Source: Caldilineaceae bacterium
GTDB taxonomy: Bacteria; Chloroflexota; Anaerolineae; Caldilineales; Caldilineaceae
Assembly (NCBI GenBank): GCA_026645575.1
Contig: JAPKMW010000059.1
Location: forward strand, 5,623 to 69,622
DNA: 64,000 bases
Reading direction: 5' to 3'
This document shows, piece after piece, positions 25,911 through 34,223 of this stretch. The notes beneath the pieces were generated by a model, which worked only from the letters and a program-made list of their open reading frames with translations, did not search any database and was not told the DNA's origin. Each line of letters begins with the position of its first letter. Positions within the stretch are counted from its first letter, which is position 1. A program made the position numbers and the translations under genes.

Positions 25911-25917
25911 CGGAGTC

Positions 25918-28833
25918 ATGAAATTTCTATCCCGTAGTTTTGCAATTTTTGCCGTAGCGACGCGCCGTTTGCTCTCCCAACGGGGGCTGGCGTTAGCTAC
26001 AGCGGTGGGCCTGGTGGCGTCGATCGCGCTGGTCATGAGTGTCCCCCTCTATACCGATGCCGTCTACTATCGCATCCTGCAAGAGGAACTAAGCAGCGCC
26101 GGTGGGGATGATGCAGCGGCGCTCAGTCGGCCCCCCTTCGCTTTTATGTTTCGCTATGTCGGCTCCCTCTATGGCATGAAGGAGTGGGACGACATTACGC
26201 AGGTCGATGAATATCTGATTGGGCAAGGGGTGCCGGCGTTGGGGCTGCCCCACAAAATGACGGTGCGCTATGCCAAGACCGACAACTTTCGGCTCTTCCC
26301 TACTGCCGACATTGCCTATGCCGATGTGAAAGATCCGCTGGCTTGGGTCAACTATGCCTTTGTCAGTGAATTTGAGAACTATACCACATTGGTCGAGGGG
26401 GCCTATCCAACGCCGGCCAGCGCCAACCCGGAAGATCCGGTGGAAGTAGCCATCAACGATGCCATGGCCGAAGAGCTTGGCCTCCAGGTCGGTGAACAAT
26501 TTATGACCTTTCGTCGCGTCGAGTTGGAAAACGGCTCACGCGTTGTCCAGATCCCGATTATTATCACCGGCGTCTGGCGCGCAACCAACCCGGCCGATGA
26601 GTTCTGGTTCTACCGCCAAAGCGTCTTTGATAATCAACTCTTTGTCCCCGAGGCGACCTTTCAAGGGCGTATCTCTTCCCTCCTCAACGATGAGGTGGCC
26701 CAGGCGCTTTGGTATATCATTCTGGATGGTTCGGCAATCCACGCCGGTGATGTCGGCTGGTTGACGGCGCGCATCGAACAGGTGCAACAACGGGCGGCCA
26801 CCTTGCTGACCAACACACGCCTGGAAGTTTCCCCCTACGAGGCGCTCAACCGCTATCGGGTATCTACCCGCTTTCTCAACATTCTGCTCTACGCCTTTAG
26901 CATTCCGATTGTCGGTCTGCTCCTGGCCTTTATCGGGTTGGTGGTCGGGTTAGCGGTCAACCGCCAACGCAACGAGATCGCTGTCTTGCGCAGCCGTGGG
27001 GCGACAGCGGTGCAAATTCTGGGCATTGCTGTGTTGGAAGCGTCACTCTTGGGCGCAGTGGCATTGGCCGCCGGCATCCCCGTGAGCGAAGGCATTTCCC
27101 GGCTTATCGGCGCCACCCGCAGCTTTCTCAACTTTAGCGTTGAATCGGATTTGCGCGTGGCGATGACCCTGGCGACCTTTCGTTTTGGGCTGGCGGCGCT
27201 GGCTGTCACCCTCTTTGCCCAGGTGTTGCCCTCCTTAGGCGCGGCGCGCTATACCATTGTCTCCTATAAACAAGAACAGTCACGCACCATCAAACCGCCT
27301 TGGTGGCAACGAGCCTGGCTCGATCTGCTGCTGCTGATTCCGGCGGCCTATGGTGCGTATTTGCTGCAACAACAAGGGAGCATCGCCCTGGTCGGCGGCC
27401 AAAGTGGCGGGACTGGTTCACCCTTTGAGAACCCGTTGCTCTTTCTGGTGCCAGCGTTGGGCGCCTTTGCCTTGACGCTCTTTGTGTTGCGCATCCTACC
27501 CTTTATCATGCGGGTCATCGCCTGGATCGCTTCCAAGATGAATAGCGTCGGCTTCCTGCTGGCAACCCGCTATCTCTCACGCGACCCGGCTTTCTACACC
27601 ACGCCGTTGATCCTGTTGATTCTCACCTTGAGTCTATCAGCTTTTACAGCATCATTGGCGCAAACGCTCGACAATCATCTCTATGACCAAAGCTACTACC
27701 GCACCGGCGCCGATATGCGCTTGGTTGAATTGGGGCGTAGTGATACCCCAGCCGAGGGGGGAGCAGGCGGTGAAAGCGGCGCACCGGCGGCAAGCGGCAG
27801 TAGCGCCGCCGCGGACACTGGCCCGAACTGGGTCTTTATCCCGGTCTCCGAACATCTCAAAGTGCCGGAGATTGTGGGGGCAGCCCGTATTGGTGAGTTT
27901 GGCGCCTCGGTGCAAGTGCAGGGAAGTTGGACGGAAAGCATGTTCATCGGCATCGACCGCATTGACTTTCCCAAGGCCACCTACTGGCGCCGTGACTTTG
28001 CCCCGGCTAACCTGGGGTCGCTCATGAATGCGCTGGCCGTCTCGCCCGATGGCGTCTTAATGCGGCGCGATTTTATGCGCCAGAACTCGATTCGCGTCGG
28101 TGACGCCATTCAGGTGCGGGTGAGCAACTACGGTCAGCGCGCCGACATGACCATGAAGGTGGCCGGCGAGTATGACTACTTCCCCACCTGGTACGAAGAT
28201 GAACCACCGCTGCTGGTAGGCAATCTCGACTTTCTCTTTGAACAGGTTGGCGGCGAAATGCCTTATGACGTGTGGGTGAAAACCGTACCCAATCCCGATT
28301 ACGAAAAGATTGTGGCCGACCTACGCAAACTCGACTTTGTCGTGCTGGACTGGCAATCATCACTCATGCGCATTGCCACGGAACAACGACGCCCGGAACG
28401 GCAGGGGTTGTTTGGCGTTCTCTCGGTCGGCTTTCTAGCCGCGGCGTTATTGACGGTCTTGGGCTTTCTGCTCTATGCCCTTTTCTCGTTCCGCCGCCGC
28501 TTTATCGAATTGGGGACCCTGCGGGCGATGGGCTTATCATCCATGCAGATGACCACCTTTTTAGCCTGGGAATTGGCATTTCTGATCGTTCTGGGCTTGG
28601 TCGCCGGCACCGTCGTTGGCTCGCTGATCAGCTATACGTTTATCCCCTACCTGCAAGTGGGCGCCGACGTGACGGCCAAAACGCCCCCCTTCACGGTCGA
28701 AATTGCCTGGCCGGCGATCTTCCGCATCTACGGCCTCTTTATCGCCCTCTTCCTTGTCGCCCTCAGCGTCCTGGCCGGACTGCTCCTGCGCATGAAGATC
28801 TTCCAGGCGATTAAGTTGGGTGAAACGGTGTAA
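25918..28833 (+). CDS. large ABC-type permease with two FtsX/MacB-like domains
   Basis: A 971-residue membrane protein. An N-terminal span (ALATAVGLVASIALVMSVPL), a ~280-residue extracytoplasmic domain, a first FtsX block (about residues 320-450; VVGLAVNRQRNEIAVLRSRGA), a middle pair of spans, a second long extracytoplasmic domain (about 560-820) with a Gly/Ala/Ser-rich linker, and a second FtsX block at the end (RFIELGTLRAMGLSSMQMTT) with four or so spans. This is the double-FtsX layout of mechanotransmission-type exporters or lipoprotein movers. It has no ATPase domain; two ATPase genes follow. Confidence 0.9.
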   Translation: MKFLSRSFAIFAVATRRLLSQRGLALATAVGLVASIALVMSVPLYTDAVYYRILQEELSSAGGDDAAALSRPPFAFMFRYVGSLYGMKEWDDITQVDEYLIGQGVPALGLPHKMTVRYAKTDNFRLFPTADIAYADVKDPLAWVNYAFVSEFENYTTLVEGAYPTPASANPEDPVEVAINDAMAEELGLQVGEQFMTFRRVELENGSRVVQIPIIITGVWRATNPADEFWFYRQSVFDNQLFVPEATFQGRISSLLNDEVAQALWYIILDGSAIHAGDVGWLTARIEQVQQRAATLLTNTRLEVSPYEALNRYRVSTRFLNILLYAFSIPIVGLLLAFIGLVVGLAVNRQRNEIAVLRSRGATAVQILGIAVLEASLLGAVALAAGIPVSEGISRLIGATRSFLNFSVESDLRVAMTLATFRFGLAALAVTLFAQVLPSLGAARYTIVSYKQEQSRTIKPPWWQRAWLDLLLLIPAAYGAYLLQQQGSIALVGGQSGGTGSPFENPLLFLVPALGAFALTLFVLRILPFIMRVIAWIASKMNSVGFLLATRYLSRDPAFYTTPLILLILTLSLSAFTASLAQTLDNHLYDQSYYRTGADMRLVELGRSDTPAEGGAGGESGAPAASGSSAAADTGPNWVFIPVSEHLKVPEIVGAARIGEFGASVQVQGSWTESMFIGIDRIDFPKATYWRRDFAPANLGSLMNALAVSPDGVLMRRDFMRQNSIRVGDAIQVRVSNYGQRADMTMKVAGEYDYFPTWYEDEPPLLVGNLDFLFEQVGGEMPYDVWVKTVPNPDYEKIVADLRKLDFVVLDWQSSLMRIATEQRRPERQGLFGVLSVGFLAAALLTVLGFLLYALFSFRRRFIELGTLRAMGLSSMQMTTFLAWELAFLIVLGLVAGTVVGSLISYTFIPYLQVGADVTAKTPPFTVEIAWPAIFRIYGLFIALFLVALSVLAGLLLRMKIFQAIKLGETV

Positions 28834-28834
28834 G

Positions 28835-28946
28835 ATGACAGGGTGACAGGATGGCAAGGTGACAAGGTGACAAGGTGACAAGGTGACAAAACCTTTCACT
28901 CTACGCCTATCACCCTGTCACCCCTTCACCCTGTCACCTTGTCAAA
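28835..28946. repeat. short-word tandem inverted repeat (GGTGACAA / TCACCTTG)
   Basis: GATGACAGGGTGACAGGATG and five GGTGACAA-type units (28837-28890) face TCACCCTGTCACC repeats (about 28909-28940). It lies inside the export operon between the permease stop and the first ATPase gene, so it is expected to be transcribed. Confidence 0.85.
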
Positions 28947-28964
28947 ACTTACAAGGGACAACGG

Positions 28965-30011
28965 ATGAGTGAACCATTTATTTTGTGTGATGGGTTAGTT
29001 AAAATCTACAAGGTCGCCGAGTTGGAGATGGTGGCGCTGCGCGAGTTGAATTTTACTGTGGAGAAGGGCGAACTGGTCGGGATCATCGGGTCCAGCGGTA
29101 GCGGCAAGACGACGCTAATGAATATTCTCGGCGGACTGGATCGACCATCGGCGGGGCGGGTGATTGTCGATGGGCATGATCTGCTGCGCATGAGCGACCG
29201 CGATATGAATCGCTATCGCCGCGAGAAGGTGGGCTTTGTCTGGCAACAGAGTGCGCGTAACCTGGTGCCTTATCTCAATGCTATTGACAATGTGATGTTG
29301 CCGATGACATTAGCGGGCATCACCGGCAAGGGCAAACGCAAGCGCGCTGAAGAGCTGCTCGATCTGGTCGGGCTGGCCGAACGAAAAAAGCACCATCTGC
29401 CGGAACTTTCCGGCGGTGAGCAGCAGCGCGTGGCGATTGCCGTGGGCTTGGCGAACAACCCCACCCTCCTGCTGGCCGACGAGCCGACGGGTGAAGTCGA
29501 TTCGTCCACCGCGCAGACCATTTACAATACTTTTCACACCCTCACCACCGAGATGGGCATTACCACTTTGATTGTCAGCCACGATCCGGGGATCGCGCGG
29601 CAGGTGCAGCGGGTGGTCGGCATTCGCGATGGTATGTTGGCGAGTGAGACGCTGCGGCAATTCCGGACAACGACCACCACCAGCGAAACGGCGGCCGGCA
29701 ATCCCGAAGATGGCGTCGAAAAGGGCGAAGCAACCACCGAGACCCATGTCCACCTCGAAGAACTGGTGGTAATTGACCGGGCGGGGCGGGTGCATATTCC
29801 ACAAGAATATCTCCAACAACTCAACATCAAGGGCCGCGCCACAGTGGAAATCACCGAAGATGGCATCCTGATCCGGCCAACGTCGCAAGATCGCGTTGAG
29901 GTGCAGGCGGCGCGTAAACAGCAAGAGAACGAAACCCAAGGTGGGATCGGCAACCTGCTGGGCCGGCTCAGTTTGCGCCGACCGAAGAGCAAAGATAGTC
30001 CACAGTCCTGA
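28965..30011 (+). CDS. ABC ATPase with a C-terminal AbrB/SpoVT-like domain
   Basis: A 348-residue protein. The first ~225 residues are a LolD/MacB-type ATPase: Walker [10 protein letters not shown] near residue 43, the Q-loop VGFVWQQ near 93, the signature [12 protein letters not shown] near 148, Walker [13 protein letters not shown] near 168, and the switch His VSHDPG. A variable linker follows (about 235-265). Then comes a second domain ([19 protein letters not shown] to [12 protein letters not shown], about 268-305) that has the swapped-hairpin AbrB/SpoVT pattern normally used for DNA binding in antitoxins and transition-state regulators. The fusion is unusual. The gene follows the permease in the same operon. 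Confidence 0.88.
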   Translation: MSEPFILCDGLVKIYKVAELEMVALRELNFTVEKGELVGIIGSSGSGKTTLMNILGGLDRPSAGRVIVDGHDLLRMSDRDMNRYRREKVGFVWQQSARNLVPYLNAIDNVMLPMTLAGITGKGKRKRAEELLDLVGLAERKKHHLPELSGGEQQRVAIAVGLANNPTLLLADEPTGEVDSSTAQTIYNTFHTLTTEMGITTLIVSHDPGIARQVQRVVGIRDGMLASETLRQFRTTTTTSETAAGNPEDGVEKGEATTETHVHLEELVVIDRAGRVHIPQEYLQQLNIKGRATVEITEDGILIRPTSQDRVEVQAARKQQENETQGGIGNLLGRLSLRRPKSKDSPQS

Positions 30012-30083
30012 GTCTTTAAGTCCAGAGTCCTGGGCCGGACTGACAGACTACGGACTTAGGACTCTGGACTTAGGACTAGCGAC
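30005..30083. repeat. short-word inverted repeat (AGTCCAGAGTCCT type)
   Basis: GTCCTGAGTCTTTAAGTCCA and AGAGTCCTG (30005-30034) face GGACTTAGGACTCTGGACTT (30053-30072) and AGGAC. It sits between the two ATPase genes of the export operon. Confidence 0.8.
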
Positions 30084-30109
30084 TGTGTATGAGTATGATA
30101 AGGGAAACC

Positions 30110-30880
30110 ATGTTAGGCACGAATCATCAGGGGTACGCAATCGAGACCATCGAACTGCGGCGCGTTTATAAATTAGGCGATCAGGAAGTTCATGCGTTGC
30201 GGGGCATCAATCTACAGATCGCGCCGGGGCAATTTGTGGCGCTCAAGGGGCGTTCGGGTAGCGGCAAGACAACGTTGCTCAACTGCCTGAGCGGTTTGGA
30301 TCAGCCGACTGCCGGCAACATTCGCATCTTTGGCGAAGAGATCGGTGGCTGGAATGAACGCAAGCTTACTGCCTGGCGCCGTGAACAGGTCGGCTTTATC
30401 TTTCAGTCGCTGGGCTTACTACCTGCGCTTTCAGCCTATGAAAACGTCGAGCTAATTTTGCGCATGAACAAGCGTAAGCCCAAGGAGCGCCACCAGATCA
30501 CCACCGAGTGTCTGGAACTGGTCGGCATCGGCAAGTGGGCGGATCACCGGCCCTATGAAATGTCTGGTGGTCAGCAGCAGCGTGTCGCCATTGCCCGCGC
30601 GCTCGCCAACCACCCCAAACTGCTCATCGCCGACGAACCGACCGGCGAGTTAGACAGTAAAACCGGCCGTGAGGTATTATCGCTCTTCAAACGCATCATC
30701 CGCGAACGCAACATGACCATGCTCATGGCGACCCACGACAGCTTGGTCGATGACTATGTCGATCAAGTTCTCCATCTACAAGACGGCCAGATCCACCGCA
30801 TCGAAATCCCCGAAGCCGCTCGCCTGGAGCAGGAACAGCAAAACGCGGTGATCGATGAGGCGGTGGAGGTGTTGGCGTAA
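30110..30880 (+). CDS. ABC ATPase of MacB/LolD type
   Basis: A 256-residue ATPase: an A-loop region ELRRVYKLGDQEVHALRGI, Walker A GRSGSGKTT near residue 46, Q-loop VGFIFQSLGLLP near 96, signature MSGGQQQRVAIARAL near 148, Walker B LLIADEPTGELDS near 168 and the switch His (ATHDS). The start at 30110 (MLGTNHQG) is chosen because AAGGG lies 6-10 bases upstream; an upstream ATG at 30089 is weaker. It is the second ATPase of the export operon and probably pairs with the double-FtsX permease, either as a homodimer or with the AbrB-fused ATPase. Confidence 0.9.
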   Translation: MLGTNHQGYAIETIELRRVYKLGDQEVHALRGINLQIAPGQFVALKGRSGSGKTTLLNCLSGLDQPTAGNIRIFGEEIGGWNERKLTAWRREQVGFIFQSLGLLPALSAYENVELILRMNKRKPKERHQITTECLELVGIGKWADHRPYEMSGGQQQRVAIARALANHPKLLIADEPTGELDSKTGREVLSLFKRIIRERNMTMLMATHDSLVDDYVDQVLHLQDGQIHRIEIPEAARLEQEQQNAVIDEAVEVLA

Positions 30881-30882
30881 GT

Positions 30883-30992
30883 AGAGGTAGACAGGTAGAT
30901 AGGTAGACAGGGAAACAGGTAGATACGTCCTATTTCCCTGTCTACCTGTCTACCTGTTTCCCTGTTTCCCTGTCTACCTGTTTCCCTGTCTA
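30883..30992. repeat. short-word tandem inverted repeat (GGTAGACAGG / CCTGTCTACC)
   Basis: AGAGGTAGACAGGTAGATAG and further units (30884-30926) face CCCTGTCTACCTGTCTACCT and further units (about 30937-30991). It fills the gap between the convergent stop codons at 30880 and 30995. Confidence 0.85.
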
Positions 30993-30994
30993 CC

Positions 30995-31855
30995 TTACCC
31001 GCGCGACGGCTCCTTCATCGTCAACTTCGCCTTGCGCACCTCTTCGACCAGGTGGTTCTGTTGGGAGAGGGGTTGTTGCAGGTGAACCATACGCTGGGGG
31101 GTGGCGGTGCGAAGCATGGCGTCGCCATAGACCGAATCGATCCAGAAGCGGGCGAAGGCGCCAATCTCGTTGTGCAGGAGTGGCATCTCATCGTCGGCGT
31201 AGCGGGCGGTGCAGTTGATGGTGAACATGCGCCGTCGGTTGCTGCCGCCCCAGGCGCTATGTTTGGTATTCTGGTTAAAGACCACCACGTCGCCGGGGTT
31301 GCTTTCTAGGGCAATGGCTGGCACTTGGGCGCCGCTGATACCCAATTTGTCGGGAGCCAGGCGTAGGGTGGCCTGTAGCGCCTCGGCAAACCCATCGCCG
31401 TAGTGTTGACTGCCCGGCACCACCCGCAACGCACCAGAGGTAGCGGTGACGGGGTCGAGGTAGAGCGCCATCTTGTAGAAGATACGCGGCGGTTTGCCCC
31501 GCATTTTTCCGCTCCAGTCGGTGTCTGAGTGCCAGTTGGTGTCGCCGACGTAGAAGTTGCCATCACTACCCAGATAATTATAATCCTCACCCAGCAGGCT
31601 GCAAAAGATGCCATCGACCCGCGGGTCATCCACCAACGACGATAGATATTCATTCTGGTCAATAAAAGGCACAATGCAGGAGCGCGCCGTGCCATCATGC
31701 GGCTTGCCGTTGTGACCGCCGCCGTGGGTCGCAAAGACGCTTTCAAATTCGGCAATGATGCGGTCGATCCGGTCGCCCAACAGGCCAGGAAAGACCAGAT
31801 AGCCAAAGGTCTCCATAAAGGCGAGTTGTTGGGGTGTTAGTTGTAGTTTGGTCAT
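30995..31855 (-). CDS. phytanoyl-CoA dioxygenase (PhyH) family protein
   Basis: A 286-residue Fe(II)/2-oxoglutarate oxygenase-like protein. Seen: the metal motif NWHSDTDW (His-x-Asp) near residue 108, a family-typical SGALRVVPGSQHYGDG near 140, DVVVFNQNTKHSAWGGSNRR (distal His and the 2-oxoglutarate-binding Arg) near residues 192-211. It would hydroxylate a small substrate using O2 and 2-oxoglutarate. A second PhyH protein and an SDR lie upstream on the same strand, so the three may serve one pathway. The substrate is unknown. Confidence 0.87.
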   Translation of the reverse strand: MTKLQLTPQQLAFMETFGYLVFPGLLGDRIDRIIAEFESVFATHGGGHNGKPHDGTARSCIVPFIDQNEYLSSLVDDPRVDGIFCSLLGEDYNYLGSDGNFYVGDTNWHSDTDWSGKMRGKPPRIFYKMALYLDPVTATSGALRVVPGSQHYGDGFAEALQATLRLAPDKLGISGAQVPAIALESNPGDVVVFNQNTKHSAWGGSNRRRMFTINCTARYADDEMPLLHNEIGAFARFWIDSVYGDAMLRTATPQRMVHLQQPLSQQNHLVEEVRKAKLTMKEPSRG

Positions 31856-31865
31856 GGGTGTCTCT

Positions 31866-32100
31866 TGATTGTTTTGGTATTGGGTATTAACCTGAGTTCG
31901 GGGTTAGCCAAAGACCTCCGCGCCCGATGGGCACCCGTGGGCAGAGAATACGCGTTAATACGCGTTAGCCGCAGCTTCGTGTACCCACCTCCCGGAGGTC
32001 TTTGGCCGGTATACCCACGAAACGTCGAATTCACGTTAGTAGATATTGGGTATTCTATGCCGCACTCGTCCACTATCTAATACCAAATATCCAATATCAG
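31866..32100. repeat. complex inverted repeat (TATTGGGTATT words, nested AAAGACCTCCG stem)
   Basis: GCCAAAGACCTCCG (31907-31920) pairs with 31993-32006. Outside it, TTTTGGTATTGGGTATT (about 31872-31888) and AGATATTGGGTATT (about 32040-32055) face TAATACCAAATATCCAATAT (about 32078-32097). The spacer separates the two PhyH genes. No coding sequence is seen. Confidence 0.7.
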
Positions 32101-32104
32101 AATT

Positions 32105-32953
32105 TCAAGCCGCCGCCGCTTCACCAACGTTCGTGCGCAACCAAGCCCGCAACGGCACATCGATCTCCTGCGGTGACGAGTAGCCATGATTGCCAGTATG
32201 GCTCACCCCTAACAACTGTTGGCGGATCGGGTCGCTGCGATAGGCGTAGTGCGCAACCGTCATGTTGTCGCGCGGGCGAATCCAGCGGTAGCTGTAGCCA
32301 TAGAAGAGAACCTTGCGCGGGAAGTCGAGATAGTTGGGGCTGGAGGCGTGCCAGATGCGCCGGTCAAAGATCACGGCTGAGCCGCGTGGCGCGCGCACTG
32401 GTATCCCCTCGGCGGGGTCGGCCAGCGGATCGGTGGGGAAGTCGATCTTGTTTTTGACCTGGCTGCCGGGGACCACATACATGTTGGCGCAGCCGACCTG
32501 GCTGGTATCGGTGAGAAAAAAGGCAACCTTGAGCGAAATACGCGGCTGCGGCGTCACTTCCATATCTTTGTTCAGCCGGTCGCTGTCCTGATGCCACCCC
32601 AGCCGTTTTTTAGGGGGCGTCTGGCCGTTGGGCAAGGGGGGCGTGACAATCAGGTGCGAGTGGTAGAGTTGGATGTTCCAACCCAGAATACCCCAGACCT
32701 TGGGCAGTGTCTTCGGCCAATCGACCAACTCCATGTAGGCGTCATCCTTGCCGACAAAATCAAAGATGTTTTGCGACACATAGGGGTCGCGCCCCTTGAT
32801 CGCCCGTTCGGCGAGGTCCAGGCGGTCAGTGGCTACGGTGAGACGCTGGATCATCTCCTCTGACAACACATCCTCAATGACGAAAAAACCATCGGCTTCA
32901 AAACGCTGGCGCTCCTCATCGGTGAGGGCATACTGTAGGCAATCAGTGTTCAT
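32105..32953 (-). CDS. phytanoyl-CoA dioxygenase (PhyH) family protein, second copy
   Basis: A 282-residue PhyH protein: FEADGFFVIEDVLSEEMIQR near the start, the metal motif WHQDSDRLN near residue 128, CANMYVVPGSQVKNKIDFPT near 168, and IFDRRIWHASSPNYLDFPRK near 207 with the distal His; the Arg that binds 2-oxoglutarate is in this segment or just after it. It differs clearly from the copy at 30995, so the two probably act on different steps. The ATG at 32953 has a perfect AAGGAGG site. It lies between an SDR gene and the other PhyH gene. Confidence 0.88.
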   Translation of the reverse strand: MNTDCLQYALTDEERQRFEADGFFVIEDVLSEEMIQRLTVATDRLDLAERAIKGRDPYVSQNIFDFVGKDDAYMELVDWPKTLPKVWGILGWNIQLYHSHLIVTPPLPNGQTPPKKRLGWHQDSDRLNKDMEVTPQPRISLKVAFFLTDTSQVGCANMYVVPGSQVKNKIDFPTDPLADPAEGIPVRAPRGSAVIFDRRIWHASSPNYLDFPRKVLFYGYSYRWIRPRDNMTVAHYAYRSDPIRQQLLGVSHTGNHGYSSPQEIDVPLRAWLRTNVGEAAAA

Positions 32954-32955
32954 GG

Positions 32956-33062
32956 CATCCTCCTTGGGATTATGAGACGTAATGCGTGATGCGTGATTCA
33001 TGTTGCGTATTCGGTGAGGTGTCAGTTCACGAATCACGTCTTACGAATCACGTCTCACGCGC
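32956..33062. repeat. short-word inverted repeat (CGTGATTCGTG type)
   Basis: GAGACGTAATGCGTGATGCG and TGATTCATG (32974-33002) face CACGAATCACGTCTTACGAA and TCACGTCTCACG (33028-33059). It follows the SDR stop codon. Confidence 0.75.
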
Positions 33063-33851
33063 TTACCACAAAGAACCGGCGGCAAAGACCAGATCCTGCA
33101 TGGTCATGCCAAGAGCGTTGTCCTGACAGAGGTAGAGAACCACGGCGGCGACTTCGTCGGGTTGGAGCATTCGCTTTTGGGGATTGCTCTGTTTGATGCT
33201 GGTCAGGTATTCGTCAAAGTCGCGGCCTTCGGCCTGGGCGTAGCGCTTGATGGCAGCCAGCGCCATCGCCGTCTCCACCCAGCCGGGGCTGATGGCATTG
33301 CAGGTAACATTATGGGGCGCGCCTTCCAGCGCCACCGACTTGGTCAAACCGACGACACCTGCTTTGGACGCGCTATAGGCGCCAAAGCCTGGTGCGCTGA
33401 CCGACGCCGCCGTCGAGGCAATGGAAATGATACGTCCCCAACGCTGGGCAATCAGATCCGGCAGCACGGTCTTGATCATCCGGTAGACGCCGGTCAGGTT
33501 GACGGCGATGGTCTGCTCCCACACGTCATCGGGGTGTTCGACCACCAGATGATCGGGCATGATCCCCGCCGAGTTGACCAGGATGTCCACCTGGCCGAAT
33601 TCGTTGCGCGCCGCCGCATAAAAAGCCGCTACCGACGCTGGCGAAGTTACGTCGAGGTGGAAGGTGACGATCCGGCCCAGATCGGGGCCAGTCACATCGC
33701 TAAAGGCATTAGGGCTGGCCGTGCGCGAGCCGACCGCCACATTGGCTCCCGCTTGCGCCAGCGCCACCGTTGTTGCCCAGCCGATCCCCGTTGCGCCGCC
33801 GGTTACAATGGCTGTGCGGCCGCGCAACGGCGTTATTTCTGTACTTCTCAT
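33063..33851 (-). CDS. short-chain dehydrogenase/reductase (SDR)
   Basis: A 262-residue classical SDR: the NAD(P) motif TGGATGIGWA near residue 17, NNAG equivalent as VNSAGIM near 92, the catalytic Ser (SIASTAASVSAPGFGAYSAS) and YSASKAG (Tyr-x3-Lys) near residue 156, and a C-terminal VDFxxG-like ending (DLVFAAGSLW). It would oxidise an alcohol or reduce a ketone. It heads the PhyH-PhyH-SDR group, with a good promoter at 33932-33960. The family role in fatty acid or hydroxyl metabolism is only inferred. Confidence 0.88.
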   Translation of the reverse strand: MRSTEITPLRGRTAIVTGGATGIGWATTVALAQAGANVAVGSRTASPNAFSDVTGPDLGRIVTFHLDVTSPASVAAFYAAARNEFGQVDILVNSAGIMPDHLVVEHPDDVWEQTIAVNLTGVYRMIKTVLPDLIAQRWGRIISIASTAASVSAPGFGAYSASKAGVVGLTKSVALEGAPHNVTCNAISPGWVETAMALAAIKRYAQAEGRDFDEYLTSIKQSNPQKRMLQPDEVAAVVLYLCQDNALGMTMQDLVFAAGSLW

Positions 33852-33931
33852 GTTGTTTTGCCTGTCTTTCTGCTGAAATCGATGGTTGCTGCGTTGCTAC
33901 TCCTGGGGCAAAGAAGCTGGATGATAGGGGT

Positions 33932-33960
33932 AGTATAGTCCTGACGAGGCATTTTGACAA
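33932..33960 (-). promoter_or_regulatory. promoter of the SDR/PhyH genes
   Basis: On the minus strand, -35 TTGTCA (33955-33960) and -10 TATACT (33932-33937) are spaced by 17 bases, about 80 bases ahead of the SDR ATG. Confidence 0.6.
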
Positions 33961-34129
33961 ACAGGGTTTTTGTGACAGGCGAGTCGATTGTGGGTAACAT
34001 ACGTAGCGCTGACCAAACGATGGTTCTGTCAAACAAGCACTCTTGGTCAGTGCCAAGTTGAGCGTCCTGGTCGCCTGCCCAGCCAATACAGCATTGAGTT
34101 GCGTAGCCGTCATCTGGACGAGAATTGAA

Positions 34130-34217
34130 CGTAACTATTCAGCTTGCTCGTAGCCAGTCCGTGACCGGCGTTGAGGACGCCGGTCACGGACTGGCTACGA
34201 GCGGGCGTAGTAGTTAC
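34130..34217. repeat. CTCGTAGCCAGTC-family palindrome
   Basis: A perfect 25-bp stem, GCTCGTAGCCAGTCCGTGAC (from 34146) with 34178-34202, loop TTGAGGA. GTAACTA lies at its left (34130-34136) and TAGTTAC at its right (34210-34216). Confidence 0.8.
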
Positions 34218-34223
34218 CTTTAT

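Larger units (their letters stand above)
33852..34223. other. 372-bp intergenic region
   Basis: No coding sequence is seen. It contains the SDR promoter (33932-33960) and a CTCGTAGCCAGTC palindrome (34146-34202) just beyond the stop codon of the FecR-domain gene at 34224. Confidence 0.65.
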
